56,979 bases of DNA. Source: Zoogloea sp. GTDB lineage: Bacteria > Pseudomonadota > Gammaproteobacteria > Burkholderiales > Rhodocyclaceae. Below are positions 1 to 8,698 of the stretch, piece by piece (within the stretch, counting starts at the first letter, position 1; the number at the start of each line of letters is the position of its first letter). Position numbers and translations under genes: made by a program. The notes beneath the pieces are model-generated. The model was given only the letters and a program-made list of their open reading frames with translations. It did no database searches and was not told the origin of the DNA. The DNA lies in the NCBI GenBank assembly GCA_023150095.1, contig JAKLLO010000039.1:1-56979 (forward strand), in the 5' to 3' direction.

Positions 1-723
1 GCGGATCACGTCCTGCTCGACGATCGGGCCCTGGTCGAGCTCGCTGGTCACGTAGTGGCAGGTGGCGCCGATCAGCTTCACGCCGCGGGTGTAGGCCTGG
101 TGATAGGGCTTGGCGCCCACGAAGCTGGGCAGAAAGCTGTGGTGGATGTTGATGATCCGGCCCGGGTAGTTGGCGCACAGCTCCGGGGAGAGGATCTGCA
201 TGTAGCGGGCGAGGACCATCACGTCGCCCTCGGCCTCGTTGAAGAGCTGCTCGACCTTGGCGTAGGCGGCGGGCTTGTTGTCCGGCGTCACCGGCACGTG
301 GTGGAAGGGGATGCCGTGCCATTCCACAAAGCCCCGGAAGGTCTCGTGGTTGGAGATCACGCAGGGGATGTCGATGTCCAGGTCGCCCGACTGCCAGCGG
401 GCAAACAGGTCGTACAGACAGTGCTCCTGCTTGGAGACCAGGATCACCACGCGCTTCTTGCGGGCGCTGTCGCTGATCGACCAGTCCATGCCGAACTCGG
501 CGGCGATGGGGGCGAACTTCTCCTTGAACACCGCCAGGCTGAACGGAAGCGTGTCGGCCAGGATTTCCTGACGCATGAAGAAACGGCCGGCCTCGGCATC
601 CGCGTGGTTGCTGGCCTCGGTGATCCAGCCCTTGTGCTGGGCCAGGAATCCGCTGACCGCGGCGACGATCCCGACCCGGTCCGGGCACGAGAGGGAGAGG
701 GTGTAACGACGATTCGACGACAT
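1..723 (-). CDS. purU: Formyltetrahydrofolate deformylase, 3' end outside window
   Basis: The enzyme hydrolyses 10-formyl-THF to THF and formate, feeding formate to PurT-type purine synthesis and balancing one-carbon pools. The 241 visible residues start with an ACT-type regulatory half (SCPDRVGIVAAVSGF, about residues 13-27) and continue into the formyltransferase-like catalytic half. The NIHHSFLPSFVGAKPYHQA segment carries the family's catalytic His, and LGA-type spacing is kept in KLIGATCHYV. Family members are about 285 residues, so roughly 45 C-terminal residues lie before base 1. The start is supported by GGAG eight bases upstream. It is divergent from the XRE regulator, with a 142-bp shared upstream region. 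Confidence 0.95.
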   Translation of the reverse strand, partial: MSSNRRYTLSLSCPDRVGIVAAVSGFLAQHKGWITEASNHADAEAGRFFMRQEILADTLPFSLAVFKEKFAPIAAEFGMDWSISDSARKKRVVILVSKQEHCLYDLFARWQSGDLDIDIPCVISNHETFRGFVEWHGIPFHHVPVTPDNKPAAYAKVEQLFNEAEGDVMVLARYMQILSPELCANYPGRIINIHHSFLPSFVGAKPYHQAYTRGVKLIGATCHYVTSELDQGPIVEQDVIR

Positions 724-865
724 GTTCGCTGCTCCGCTGGAAAGTTCATACAACGAATTATTTTTGAACATGGTGCATCTTCGATAACTGCGTGTCAACT
801 ATTTTTCTCAACAGGAAACATATGGCGTGTGCAATAATCGCCCCAGCCTGTTGAGGGGAAATTCC

Positions 866-1465
866 ATGACCGAAAACCAAGACACGACCAGCCTTGAGCG
901 CTACCTGGGCAACACCATCCGCGACCTGCGCCAGAAGCACGGGCTGACCATCGCCGACGTGGCCACCCTGGCCGGCATCAGCCGAGGCATGCTGTCCAAG
1001 ATCGAGAACGCCCAGACCGCCACCAGCCTCGACACCCTGTCACGGCTCGCCGGCGCCCTCGGGGTGTCGATCTCCGCGCTCTTCCGCGGCTACGACGTAC
1101 GCGATGGCAGCGCCCAGCTGGTGAAGGACGGCGAGGGGATGGAGGTGGTCCGCCGCGGCACCAAGAAGGGCCACACCTACCACCTGCTCGCCTACGACCA
1201 GGGGCCGACCAAGGTCTTCGAGCCCTTCCTGATCACCATCGACCACGCCTCCGAGACCTTCCCGATCTTCGAGCACCCGGGCACCGAGTTCATCTACATG
1301 CTCGAAGGCGAGATCGAGTACCGCCACGGCCAGAACACCTACGTGCTCAAACCGGGCGACGCCCTCACCTTCCGGGGCGACGTGCCCCACGGGCCCGAGA
1401 AGCTCAACCAGGTGCCGATCAAGTTCCTGTCGATCCTGATGTACCCGTCGGGCGGCGACGACTGA
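866..1465 (+). CDS. XRE-family transcriptional regulator with C-terminal cupin domain
   Basis: A 199-residue cytoplasmic DNA-binding protein. An HTH_3 domain occupies about residues 13-67 (IRDLRQKHGLTIADVATLAG, then the recognition segment SRGMLSKIEN). A cupin_2 beta-barrel follows at about 110-190, with the pattern HPGTEFIYMLEGEIEY and LKPGDALTFRGDVPHGP. Such HTH-cupin regulators sense small metabolites through the cupin and often control amine, amino-acid or purine genes. The divergent purU is a possible target, but that is inference from position. I chose the ATG at 866 because GAGGGGA lies just upstream; an in-frame ATG at 827 lacks a comparable site and would add 13 unlikely residues. 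Confidence 0.9.
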   Translation: MTENQDTTSLERYLGNTIRDLRQKHGLTIADVATLAGISRGMLSKIENAQTATSLDTLSRLAGALGVSISALFRGYDVRDGSAQLVKDGEGMEVVRRGTKKGHTYHLLAYDQGPTKVFEPFLITIDHASETFPIFEHPGTEFIYMLEGEIEYRHGQNTYVLKPGDALTFRGDVPHGPEKLNQVPIKFLSILMYPSGGDD

Positions 1466-1488
1466 CCACCCACCCGCCGCGCTGACGG

Positions 1489-1514
1489 ATCGGGACGCCC
1501 GCGGGCGTCCCGAT
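1489..1514. terminator. Perfect 26-bp palindrome between convergent genes
   Basis: ATCGGGACGCCC and its exact complement meet with no loop spacer. The palindrome sits between the 3' ends of the XRE regulator (+) and amtB (-). A strong GC stem without a U tract can act as a bidirectional terminator or as mRNA 3' protection. Confidence 0.6.
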
Positions 1515-1535
1515 GTCGTTACGGGCGCCCTCCGC

Positions 1536-2975
1536 TCAGAGGTGGTAGGCCGATTCGCCGTGGGCCGCGTGATCCAGGCCCTCGCGCTCCTCGTCCTCGC
1601 TCACGCGCAGGCCGATGGTCATGTCGATCAGCTTGAAGCCGAGGTAGGACACCACACCCGACCACACCACCGCCGTGCCCACGCCCCAGGCCTGGGCGAT
1701 CAGCTGCGCGCTCATGTCGTAGGGCGCGACGGCGTTGGCCACGTAGTCATAGACGCCGGTGCCGCCCAGCTCCGGCGAGGTGAACACGCCGGTGAGCAGC
1801 GCACCGAGGATGCCGCCCACGCCATGCACGCCGAACACGTCGAGGGTGTCATCCACGCCCAGCATGCGTTTGAGGCCATTGACGCCCCAGTAGCACACCA
1901 CGCCACCCAGCAGGCCCATGACGATGGCGCCCATCGGGCCCACCAGGCCGCAGGCCGGGGTGATCACCACCAAGCCGGCGATGGCGCCGGACACCGCGCC
2001 GAGCATCGACGGCTTGCCCTTCAGCACCGCCTCGATCACCGTCCAGGCGACGGTTGCCGCGCAGGTGGCCACCAGCGTGTTGAAGAAGGCCAGACCGGCG
2101 GTGGCGCCCGCTTCCAGCGACGAACCCACGTTGAAGCCGAACCAGCCCACGAACAGCAGCGACGCGCCGACCATGGTCATGGTGAGGCTGTGGGGCGCCA
2201 TCGACTCGCGGCGGTAGCCCAGACGCGGGCCGATCATGAAGGCGCCAACCAGCGCCGCCACGCCGGCGTTGATATGCACCACCGTGCCACCGGCAAAGTC
2301 CAGCGCACCCTTGCCGAACAGGAAGCCCGCCACGGCGCCCGCCTTCTCCGCGGCCTCGGCCGAGGTGTAGGCATCCGGGCCAGCCCAGTACCACACCATG
2401 TGGGCCATCGGGATGTACGAGAAGGTGAACCAGATCACCATGAAGATCAGCACCGCCGAGAACTTGATGCGCTCGGCGAAGCCGCCGATGATCAGCGCCG
2501 GGGTGATCGCCGCAAAGGTCAGCTCGAAGGCCGCGAAGATGTACTCCGGCAGCACCACGCCCTTGCTGAAGGTGGCCGCCACCGATTCCGGCGTCACGCC
2601 CTTCATGAACAGCTTGTCGAAACCGCCGATGAAGGCGTTGCCATCGGTGAAGGCCAGGCTGTAGCCATACACCGCCCACAACACGCCCAGCAGACAGAAC
2701 ACCACCAGCGTCTGCATGAGCACCGACAGCATGTTCTTGGCACGCACCATGCCGCCGTAGAACAGCCCGAGGCCTGGCGCGGCCATCATCACCACCATCA
2801 TCGTGGCGGTGATCAGCCAGGCCGTATCGCCCTTGTTGGGCACCGGCGCCGCAGCGGCCGCCTGGGCCGCAGCATCCGCCACCGCCGCGGCGGCAGGGGC
2901 CGCGTCCTCGGCAAAGCCGGGCACGGCAATCAGCATTCCCAGCAAGGGGGATGCACTGATGAGCAAGCGTTTCAT
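1536..2975 (-). CDS. amtB: Ammonium transporter AmtB
   Basis: Inner-membrane Amt/Rh channel importing ammonium under nitrogen limitation. The 479-residue protein has a signal peptide (MKRLLISASPLLGMLIAVPGFA) and a low-complexity Ala/Pro stretch, followed by about 11 hydrophobic helices. The pore twin histidines are visible as VVHINAG (His234) and FGVHGVGG (His384), and the NMLSVLMQT and GGFAERIKF signatures are present. A GTG nine bases upstream is also in frame, but GGAG is correctly spaced for the ATG at 2975. It is the second gene of the glnK-amtB operon, 12 bases after glnK. GlnK is expected to block the channel when nitrogen is plentiful. Confidence 0.96.
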   Translation of the reverse strand: MKRLLISASPLLGMLIAVPGFAEDAAPAAAAVADAAAQAAAAAPVPNKGDTAWLITATMMVVMMAAPGLGLFYGGMVRAKNMLSVLMQTLVVFCLLGVLWAVYGYSLAFTDGNAFIGGFDKLFMKGVTPESVAATFSKGVVLPEYIFAAFELTFAAITPALIIGGFAERIKFSAVLIFMVIWFTFSYIPMAHMVWYWAGPDAYTSAEAAEKAGAVAGFLFGKGALDFAGGTVVHINAGVAALVGAFMIGPRLGYRRESMAPHSLTMTMVGASLLFVGWFGFNVGSSLEAGATAGLAFFNTLVATCAATVAWTVIEAVLKGKPSMLGAVSGAIAGLVVITPACGLVGPMGAIVMGLLGGVVCYWGVNGLKRMLGVDDTLDVFGVHGVGGILGALLTGVFTSPELGGTGVYDYVANAVAPYDMSAQLIAQAWGVGTAVVWSGVVSYLGFKLIDMTIGLRVSEDEEREGLDHAAHGESAYHL

Positions 2976-2987
2976 CGTCTTCACTCC

Positions 2988-3425
<438 letters not shown>

Positions 3426-3436
3426 TCACTATATGA

Positions 3437-3452
3437 AGCATGAGGCGTGCCA
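3437..3452 (-). promoter_or_regulatory. Sigma-54 promoter of glnK-amtB
   Basis: On the minus strand the sequence is TGGCACG-CCTC-ATGCT, against the RpoN consensus TGGCACG-N4-TTGCA. The invariant GG and GC are ten bases apart. It lies 111 bp upstream of the glnK ATG, predicting a start near 3427. RpoN/NtrC control of glnK-amtB is well established in proteobacteria. Confidence 0.85.
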
Positions 3453-3459
3453 CGACAGC

Positions 3460-3481
3460 AAAGCCCGATTTGACGGGCTTT
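3460..3481 (-). terminator. Hairpin downstream of the AlkD-like gene
   Basis: AAAGCCCG and CGGGCTTT form an 8-bp stem around a 6-base loop. The hairpin lies 120 bp downstream of the minus-strand alkylation-repair gene and just upstream of the glnK promoter, so it would insulate the two units. The U tract is short (three bases). Confidence 0.5.
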
Positions 3482-3601
3482 AACCATAGAGAAACAAAGA
3501 TTAATGCACCACAACACGGCGCACGGCCGCTGCAGCGCACCAAAGCGGAACGGAAACCGCAGGGAAAACGATGGGGAGAAAGTGGGGCGTCGCGCCCCGC
3601 G

Positions 3602-4273
3602 TCAGGCCGGCGGCAGGTGCTTGCCGGCCTCGCGCCGGGTGAGGGGCGACAATTCGGTTACGTGGCGGGCGAGGAAATCCCCCACCGCCGCCGGATCATG
3701 GCGGGCGTAGTCGCGCAAGGCCCAGCCGATGGCCTTGCGGATGAAGAAATCAGTCTCGGACGCCAGCCGCAGCGCATAGCCGAACAGCCGCGCCACGTCG
3801 GTATCGCCGCGCCAGCCCAGCTGGTGGAGCATCGCGATGCGCCGCACCCATTTGTCCGGGTGCACCACCGCCGCGTCCATCTGCCGCGCCGCCTCGGCCG
3901 GCAGCGGGCGCAGCACGTCGCCCACCACCCCGGCCAGCGCATCCACGGTGTCCCACCAGGCCTTGCTGCGGGCGAGCTCGATCAGCGCCGGCACGTCGGC
4001 AGCCCCCAACGCCCGCCACTGACGTGCGAGCAGATCACTGCCCGCGTACTGGCACTCCCGCTCCGGCTGCGCCCACAGGTCGGCGGCGATGGTCAGCAGC
4101 GCCTCGGCCGACTGGGCGTTGCGGAGGAAAGGCCGCGTCAGTTCCCGTCGCAACGGCGTGGGAATGCCGAAGAACACGAACTGCCCGCGCATGTAGGCCA
4201 CCATCCCCACCGCACGGGCCGGGTCGGCATGGGACGCAAGCGCGGTGACGATGGAGTGGGCAACGGGATGCAT
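3602..4273 (-). CDS. DNA alkylation repair protein, AlkD-like HEAT-repeat family
   Basis: A 223-residue protein of the DNA_alkylation (AlkD/AlkC) superfamily, which removes bulky alkylated bases by flipping-independent glycosylase chemistry. It is all-helical, with recognisable HEAT-like segments: VGMVAYMRGQFVFFGI near the N terminus, ARSKAWWDTVDALAG in the middle and ETDFFIRKAIGWALRDYAR near the C terminus. The Trp/Asp-rich central motif matches the lesion-contacting surface of AlkD. An upstream extension to 4402 is open but Pro/Arg-rich and unlike the family, so the ATG at 4273 is preferred although its ribosome site is weak. Confidence 0.85.
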   Translation of the reverse strand: MHPVAHSIVTALASHADPARAVGMVAYMRGQFVFFGIPTPLRRELTRPFLRNAQSAEALLTIAADLWAQPERECQYAGSDLLARQWRALGAADVPALIELARSKAWWDTVDALAGVVGDVLRPLPAEAARQMDAAVVHPDKWVRRIAMLHQLGWRGDTDVARLFGYALRLASETDFFIRKAIGWALRDYARHDPAAVGDFLARHVTELSPLTRREAGKHLPPA

Positions 4274-4471
4274 CGGCGGAAAGACGGACCAAGTATGCGT
4301 CGAGATGCTAGGCCGCAGCCATCGCGCCGGCAAGGGCGGCAGCGGACGCAAAAAGGGCCGGAACCCTTGATCTTGCTGGGTTTGCCGGCCTGGACATGGC
4401 ATGGGTGACTGGCGCGGGGCGAAGGTGCGCGAACATTACGCATCGCCGTCGATCAATCGACCGCACAAAAG

Positions 4472-4499
4472 AAAAAAGCCTGACGAATCAGGCTTTTTT
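4472..4499 (-). terminator. Rho-independent terminator after tRNA-Leu
   Basis: AAAAAAGCCTGA-CGAA-TCAGGCTTTTTT is a 12-bp stem with A and T tracts on both sides, so it can work in either direction. It lies 35 bases beyond the 3' end of the minus-strand tRNA. Confidence 0.9.
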
Positions 4500-4533
4500 G
4501 CTCCGCCGCGAGGCGTCGCGTCGCGGAATTTTT

Positions 4534-4618
4534 TGGTGCCTTGGGCGAGACTCGAACTCGCACGGCTTTCGCCACTACCCCCTCAAGATAGCGTGTCTAC
4601 CAATTTCACCACCAAGGC
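4534..4618 (-). tRNA. tRNA-Leu(GAG)
   Basis: The 85-nt molecule folds as a class II (long variable arm) tRNA. The acceptor GCCTTGG pairs with CCAAGGC, followed by A and an encoded CCA. The D-arm region contains GGTGAAATTGGTAGACAC. The anticodon stem CTATC/GGTAG encloses a loop with anticodon GAG. The variable arm (GTGGCGAAAGCCGT) and the T-loop GAGTTCGAGTCTC follow. It decodes CUC/CUU. Its 5' half and leader are duplicated immediately upstream. Confidence 0.96.
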
Positions 4619-4763
4619 ACTGCAGCAACCTGTTTGACGAGGAGCGCAGAAGGGCGTGAATTCTAGCCGAATCCAAGATAGCGTGTCTACCAATTTCACC
4701 ACCAAGGCACTGCAGCAACCTGTTTGACGAGGAGCGCAGAAGGGCGTGAATTCTAGCCGAATC
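4584..4763 (-). repeat. 90-bp tandem duplication covering 5' half of tRNA-Leu and its leader
   Basis: Bases 4584-4673 and 4674-4763 are identical. In the minus orientation each unit holds the -10 region, a 55-base leader and the first 35 nt of tRNA-Leu, ending inside the anticodon loop. The distal copy at 4674-4708 is therefore a half-tRNA with no 3' partner. Confidence 0.97.
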
Positions 4764-4777
4764 CTGGCTGTCGTCAA
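4750..4777 (-). promoter_or_regulatory. Sigma-70 promoter of the tRNA-Leu transcript
   Basis: On the minus strand TTGACG (4772-4777) is followed by 16 bases and TAGAAT (4750-4755). The duplicated -10 at 4660-4665 has GACACG from the half-tRNA at the -35 position, so only the distal copy has a complete promoter. The primary transcript should carry the half-tRNA before the real tRNA. Confidence 0.75.
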
Positions 4778-4930
4778 GGGGTCATTGCACATTGGCAGGC
4801 GCCGGCGCGTCGGGGAAGGTGGCCTGTGGTACCGTGAAAGGCACGGCACACTGGATGTGCCGGCGCGCGCCTGGCAGCGCCCGCCGGTCGCGATCCGCGC
4901 CGCCCCTGCTCGTCCGGAGACCTCACCCGC

Positions 4931-5014
4931 ATGATCGACTGGCTCCCCGCCCTGGTCAAAACCCTCGCCACCGGCGATGGGGCGGTGCTGCTCACCGTCG
5001 TCCACATGGCGGGC
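4931..5014 (+). pseudogene. xdhC: Remnant of xdhC (xanthine dehydrogenase accessory protein), N terminus only
   Basis: The frame starting here reads MIDWLPALVKTLATGDG then AVLLTVVHMAG, which closely resembles the first 28 residues of XdhC, the molybdenum-cofactor insertion chaperone. The match stops at about 5014, where the family continues with a ST/SAPREAGARM-type segment; here the frame is Pro/Arg-rich and soon ends. XdhC is about 250-340 residues, so nearly all of it is deleted. xdhC commonly neighbours guanine deaminase in purine-catabolism clusters, which fits the intact gene just downstream. This is recognition from memory, not a search. Confidence 0.5.
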
Positions 5015-5118
5015 ATCGGCGCAGCGCCTCCGGGTGCGCGAAACGCGCCAGGCCATCGGCCACGCCACCCACCCGGGGCCGGACTGCCACCCCTGTCGTC
5101 TCTGCCGAGGCCCCAGCC

Positions 5119-6438
5119 ATGAGCGCCCAGCATGTCCTCGTCCGCGGGCAGGTGCTGCACTTCCTGTCCGATCCGGGGCCGGAGGCCGACCCGGCCGCCT
5201 GGCAATATTTCGACGACGGTGGCCTGTGGATCGTCAATGGGCGCATCCAGGGCGCCGGGCCGTGGGACGCCGTCGTCGCGGCCCTGCCGCCCGGCGTGCG
5301 CGAAGCCGCCGCCTTCCACGACCACCGGGGCCGCCTCGTGCTGCCGGGCTTCGTGGACACCCACCTGCACTACGCCCAGGCCGGGATCATCGGCGCCTAC
5401 GGCCGCCAGCTGCTCGACTGGCTGAACGAATACACCTTCCCGGCCGAGGCGCGGTTGGCCGATCTCTCCGAGGCCGAGCGGGCCGCCGCCTTCGTGGTGG
5501 AGCGCCTGCTCGCCCACGGCACCACGTCCGCGTCGGTGTTCGGCACCGTGCATGCCCACTCGGCCGACGCCTTCTTTGCCGTGGCCGAGGCGCACCGGTT
5601 GCGCCTGCTGTGCGGCAAGGTGCTGATGGACCGCAACTGCCCCGGCAACCTGCGCGACACCGCCGAATCGGGCATCCGCGACAGCCTTGACCTGATCAAC
5701 CGCTGGCACGGCCGCGGGCGCCTGCGCTACAGCCTCACGCCGCGCTTCGCGCCCACCTCGACCCCGGAGCAGCTGCGCCTCGCCGGCGAACTCTTCGCCA
5801 GCGTGCCGGACGTGCACCTGCAGACCCATCTGGCCGAAAATCGCGCCGAAATGGCCTGGGTGACGGATCTGTTTCCGGATCGGAACAGCTACCTGGACGT
5901 CTATGCCCATTTTGGGCTTCTCGGCCCGCGGGCGATCCACGCCCACTGCATCCACCTGAGCGACGACGAACGCCGGGCGATGGCTGCCACCGGCACCAGC
6001 GCGGCCTTCTGCCCGAGCTCGAACCTGTTCCTCGGCAGCGGCTTCTTCGATCACGCCGGCAGCCTGGATGCCGGCCTGAGGGTGGGCCTCGCCACCGATA
6101 TCGGCGCCGGCACGGGTTTCAGCCTGCTCGCCACCCTGCGCGACGCCTACCACGTGAGCCAGGCCTGCGGCACGCCGCTGGGGGCGCTCCGGGGCTTTTA
6201 CCTCGCCACCCTGGGCGGGGCCCGCGCGCTTTACCTGGACGAATTCATCGGCAGCTTCGCGCCGGGCCGCGAGGCGGATTTCGTGGCGCTCGACTGGGCC
6301 GCCACGCCGGAACTCGCGTGGCGGATGGAACGCACCACCACGCTGGCCGAGCGCCTGTTCGCGCTGATGATCCTCGGCGACCAGCGCTGCGTGGTGGCCA
6401 CCCACGTGCTGGGCGAGGTGGCCTGGCGACGGGGCTGA
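5119..6438 (+). CDS. guaD: Guanine deaminase
   Basis: Zn-dependent amidohydrolase converting guanine to xanthine plus ammonia, in the cytoplasm. The 439-residue length is typical. The metal ligands are visible: THLHYAQ (His82, His84), QTHLAEN (His237, Glu240), HAHCIHLS (His274/276 region) and ATDIGAGTG (Asp327). The PGFVDTHLH entry motif and CPSSNLFLGSG are guanine-deaminase signatures. It lies immediately downstream of an xdhC remnant, suggesting that a purine-degradation operon has decayed around it. Confidence 0.95.
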   Translation: MSAQHVLVRGQVLHFLSDPGPEADPAAWQYFDDGGLWIVNGRIQGAGPWDAVVAALPPGVREAAAFHDHRGRLVLPGFVDTHLHYAQAGIIGAYGRQLLDWLNEYTFPAEARLADLSEAERAAAFVVERLLAHGTTSASVFGTVHAHSADAFFAVAEAHRLRLLCGKVLMDRNCPGNLRDTAESGIRDSLDLINRWHGRGRLRYSLTPRFAPTSTPEQLRLAGELFASVPDVHLQTHLAENRAEMAWVTDLFPDRNSYLDVYAHFGLLGPRAIHAHCIHLSDDERRAMAATGTSAAFCPSSNLFLGSGFFDHAGSLDAGLRVGLATDIGAGTGFSLLATLRDAYHVSQACGTPLGALRGFYLATLGGARALYLDEFIGSFAPGREADFVALDWAATPELAWRMERTTTLAERLFALMILGDQRCVVATHVLGEVAWRRG

Positions 6439-6444
6439 CTGGCC

Positions 6445-6822
6445 TCAGGCGGGCAGCAGCACCGCTTCCTTCGGGTTGGGGCCGTATTCGTTGGTGCCCG
6501 GCTGGCTGTCCTTCGCCATGAAGAACAGCATGATCAGCGGGCCAAACAGCGGAATCAGCGTGATCAGCATCCACCAGCCCGACTTGCCGGTATCGTGCAA
6601 CCGGCGCACCGACAGGGCGAGGCTCGGGACGAACACCACCAGCGTGTAGAGGCCCGACACCACGTCGGTCAGCCCGCCCTCCCTGCCGCCGAAGAGCCCG
6701 GCCAGCATGCCCAGCCCCAGGGCGATCAGCAGGTTGAAGAGCGTGAACATCCAGTATTCCTTGCGCGGCGAACGCCCCTTGAACTCGGCGAACTTCCGGA
6801 ACGCCAGCAGATACCACTCCAT
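6445..6822 (-). CDS. DUF805 inner-membrane protein
   Basis: A 125-residue protein of the YhaH/YhaI (DUF805) family, function unknown. It starts with the family's EWYLLAFRKFAEFKGRSPRKEYW segment, followed by three to four hydrophobic helices and the signature SVRRLHDTGKSGWW. The C-terminal tail (DSQPGTNEYGPNP) is also typical. GAGGTGA lies nine bases upstream of the ATG. It ends 6 bases from guaD on the opposite strand. Confidence 0.9.
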   Translation of the reverse strand: MEWYLLAFRKFAEFKGRSPRKEYWMFTLFNLLIALGLGMLAGLFGGREGGLTDVVSGLYTLVVFVPSLALSVRRLHDTGKSGWWMLITLIPLFGPLIMLFFMAKDSQPGTNEYGPNPKEAVLLPA

Positions 6823-6971
6823 CCTGTCACCTCATGCGTGAAAACGGGCGGATTGCCCCTGAACGACGATAGCATGCGGCGCGCCGCCGGTGCTCGATCC
6901 GGGCACAGCCCGCCCCTTCACAGCGGGCGGCAAGCAGACTACCTTCCGGGTTTGCCCGTCGCCCCGCCTCC

Positions 6972-8171
6972 ATGCCGCCGTCTCTCCGCGCCCTCGCCTC
7001 CCGCAACTACCGCATCTACTTCGCCGGCCAGCTGGTGTCCCTCGCCGGCACCTGGATGCAGCAGATCGCGATGGTGTGGCTGGCCTACCGGCTCACCGGC
7101 TCGGCCTTCGTGCTGGGGGCGGTGGGCTTTGCCAGCCAGATCCCGATCCTCGTGCTGGGCGCCTTCGGCGGGGTGATGACCGACCGCTTCGACCGCCGCC
7201 GGCTGCTGCTGGTCACCCAGGCCCTGTCGATGGCCCAGGCGCTGCTGCTGGCGCTGCTGGCCTGGCAGGACGCCGCCACGCCGGCCCACCTCATCATGCT
7301 GGCCTTCGGGCTGGGCTGCATCAACGCGCTGGACGTACCGGCGCGCCAGTCCATCGTGGTGCAGTTGGTGAACACCCGCGACGACCTGCCCAACGCCATC
7401 GCGCTCAATTCGTTCATGATGCACGCCACCCGCTTCGTCGGCCCGGCGCTGGCCGGCTGGGTGGTGGCCACCACCGGCGAGGCCCTGTGCTTCCTGCTCA
7501 ACGCCGGCTCGTATCTGGCGGTGCTGCTGGCCCTGCTGGCGATCCGCCTGCCGGCCAGCACCGGCACGCGCCCGTCTGCGCCGCCCCTGCAGGCCCTGAA
7601 GGAAGGGCTCGCCTACTGCGCCGGCCACCGGGCGATCCGCTCGTCGCTGCTGCTGGTGGCCAGCCTGAGCCTGCTCGCCACGCCCTACGCGGTGCTGATG
7701 CCGCTCTTTGCGAAGGAAATCTTCGGCGGCGACGCCCGCCTGTTCGGCCTGCTGATGGGCTGCGCCGGCGCCGGGGCGCTGTCGGGCGCGGTGCTGCTGG
7801 CGCGCCGCACCGACACCGTCGGCCTCACCGCGCTGGTGGGGCGCGCGGCACCGGCCGCGGGCGTGGCGCTGGCGGGGTTTGCGCTGTCGGGCAGCCTGTG
7901 GCTCAGCGTACCGATCCTGGTCATGCTGGGCTTTGCGATCCTGCTGTGCGTGGCGGGCAGCAACACGCTGATCCAGACCGCCGTGAACAACGATTTCCGC
8001 GGCCGGGTGATGGCGCTGTTCACGATGGCCTTCCTGGGCCTTGCGCCCGTTGGCAGCTTCATCGTCGGCAGCGCCGCTCACGCCTTTGGCGTGCGGCCGA
8101 CGCTGCTGGCCTGCGGGCTGGCGAGCTGCGCGGCCGGGCTCATCTACCGGCGCAGCCAGCGGGCCGGCTAG
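6972..8171 (+). CDS. MFS transporter, EntS/MFS_3 type exporter
   Basis: A 399-residue major facilitator with 12 predicted helices in the inner membrane. The N terminus (ALASRNYRIYFAGQLVSLAGTWMQQIA) and the loop 2-3 motif GGVMTDRFDRRRLL match the MFS_3 family (enterobactin-exporter EntS and macrolide-efflux relatives). The substrate cannot be read from sequence. Its last four bases overlap the 3' end of the convergent acidic protein gene. Confidence 0.88.
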   Translation: MPPSLRALASRNYRIYFAGQLVSLAGTWMQQIAMVWLAYRLTGSAFVLGAVGFASQIPILVLGAFGGVMTDRFDRRRLLLVTQALSMAQALLLALLAWQDAATPAHLIMLAFGLGCINALDVPARQSIVVQLVNTRDDLPNAIALNSFMMHATRFVGPALAGWVVATTGEALCFLLNAGSYLAVLLALLAIRLPASTGTRPSAPPLQALKEGLAYCAGHRAIRSSLLLVASLSLLATPYAVLMPLFAKEIFGGDARLFGLLMGCAGAGALSGAVLLARRTDTVGLTALVGRAAPAAGVALAGFALSGSLWLSVPILVMLGFAILLCVAGSNTLIQTAVNNDFRGRVMALFTMAFLGLAPVGSFIVGSAAHAFGVRPTLLACGLASCAAGLIYRRSQRAG

Positions 8172-8698
8172 GCGCCGCCGCCGCCCTTCGCCTCGCGCAG
8201 CTCGTCCTCGTCGAGGAGCGAGGTGTCGCCCAGCAGCCTCATCACGTTCGGGCCCCGCCAGGTGCCCGCGTCGTGCAGCACGGGCAGCTCCTTCAGCCCG
8301 GGCCGCACGTGCTCGAGCCAGAACACGCCCATCAGACAGGCGTCGTGGGCTTCGCACAGCAGATCGCGCAGGTTGCTCTCGCCACGCTCGACCAGCGCCC
8401 GCAGCCGCACCACGAAAGGCCGCAGCTGGGCCACGCTCAACATGTGACCGCGGATCTCGTCGATGTCCACGTCGTCGTCGTCCTGGAAAACCAGCCGCTC
8501 GCGCTTGATGAGCTCGGCGGCCTTCTGGATGAAGACTTCGTCGCGGGGATAGAAGGGCGTGCCTTCGGGCAGGCCGGTCTCGTCGTAGTCGCCAAGGATC
8601 GAGAACTTCTCTTCGAGGATGGCCACGGCGCGCTCGATGGCCTGCAGGTCGTTCTGGCTGAAATCGAAAGTAGCTCGGTAGTCGTAGTCGTCGTTCAT
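8168..8698 (-). CDS. Hypothetical acidic protein
   Basis: A 176-residue soluble protein I do not recognise. It is acidic and probably helical (FSQNDLQAIERAVAILEEKF), with an Asp run at about residues 73-77 (DDDDV), a Cys pair near residues 114-120 and a Gly-rich end. No signal peptide or membrane segment is visible. Its codon use and GC are like the neighbours. It has its own upstream region and is divergent from the diguanylate cyclase gene 305 bp away. Confidence 0.75.
   Translation of the reverse strand: MNDDYDYRATFDFSQNDLQAIERAVAILEEKFSILGDYDETGLPEGTPFYPRDEVFIQKAAELIKRERLVFQDDDDVDIDEIRGHMLSVAQLRPFVVRLRALVERGESNLRDLLCEAHDACLMGVFWLEHVRPGLKELPVLHDAGTWRGPNVMRLLGDTSLLDEDELREAKGGGGA

Noticed and set aside
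724-865. TCAAC direct repeats (795-799, 807-811) as an operator of the XRE regulator
   Set aside because: Two 5-base matches in an AT-rich intergenic region are too weak to call without comparison to relatives.
4583-5068. ORF with repeated VVKLVDTL segments on the minus strand
   Set aside because: It is a translation of the duplicated tRNA-Leu half and leader, a classic spurious protein.
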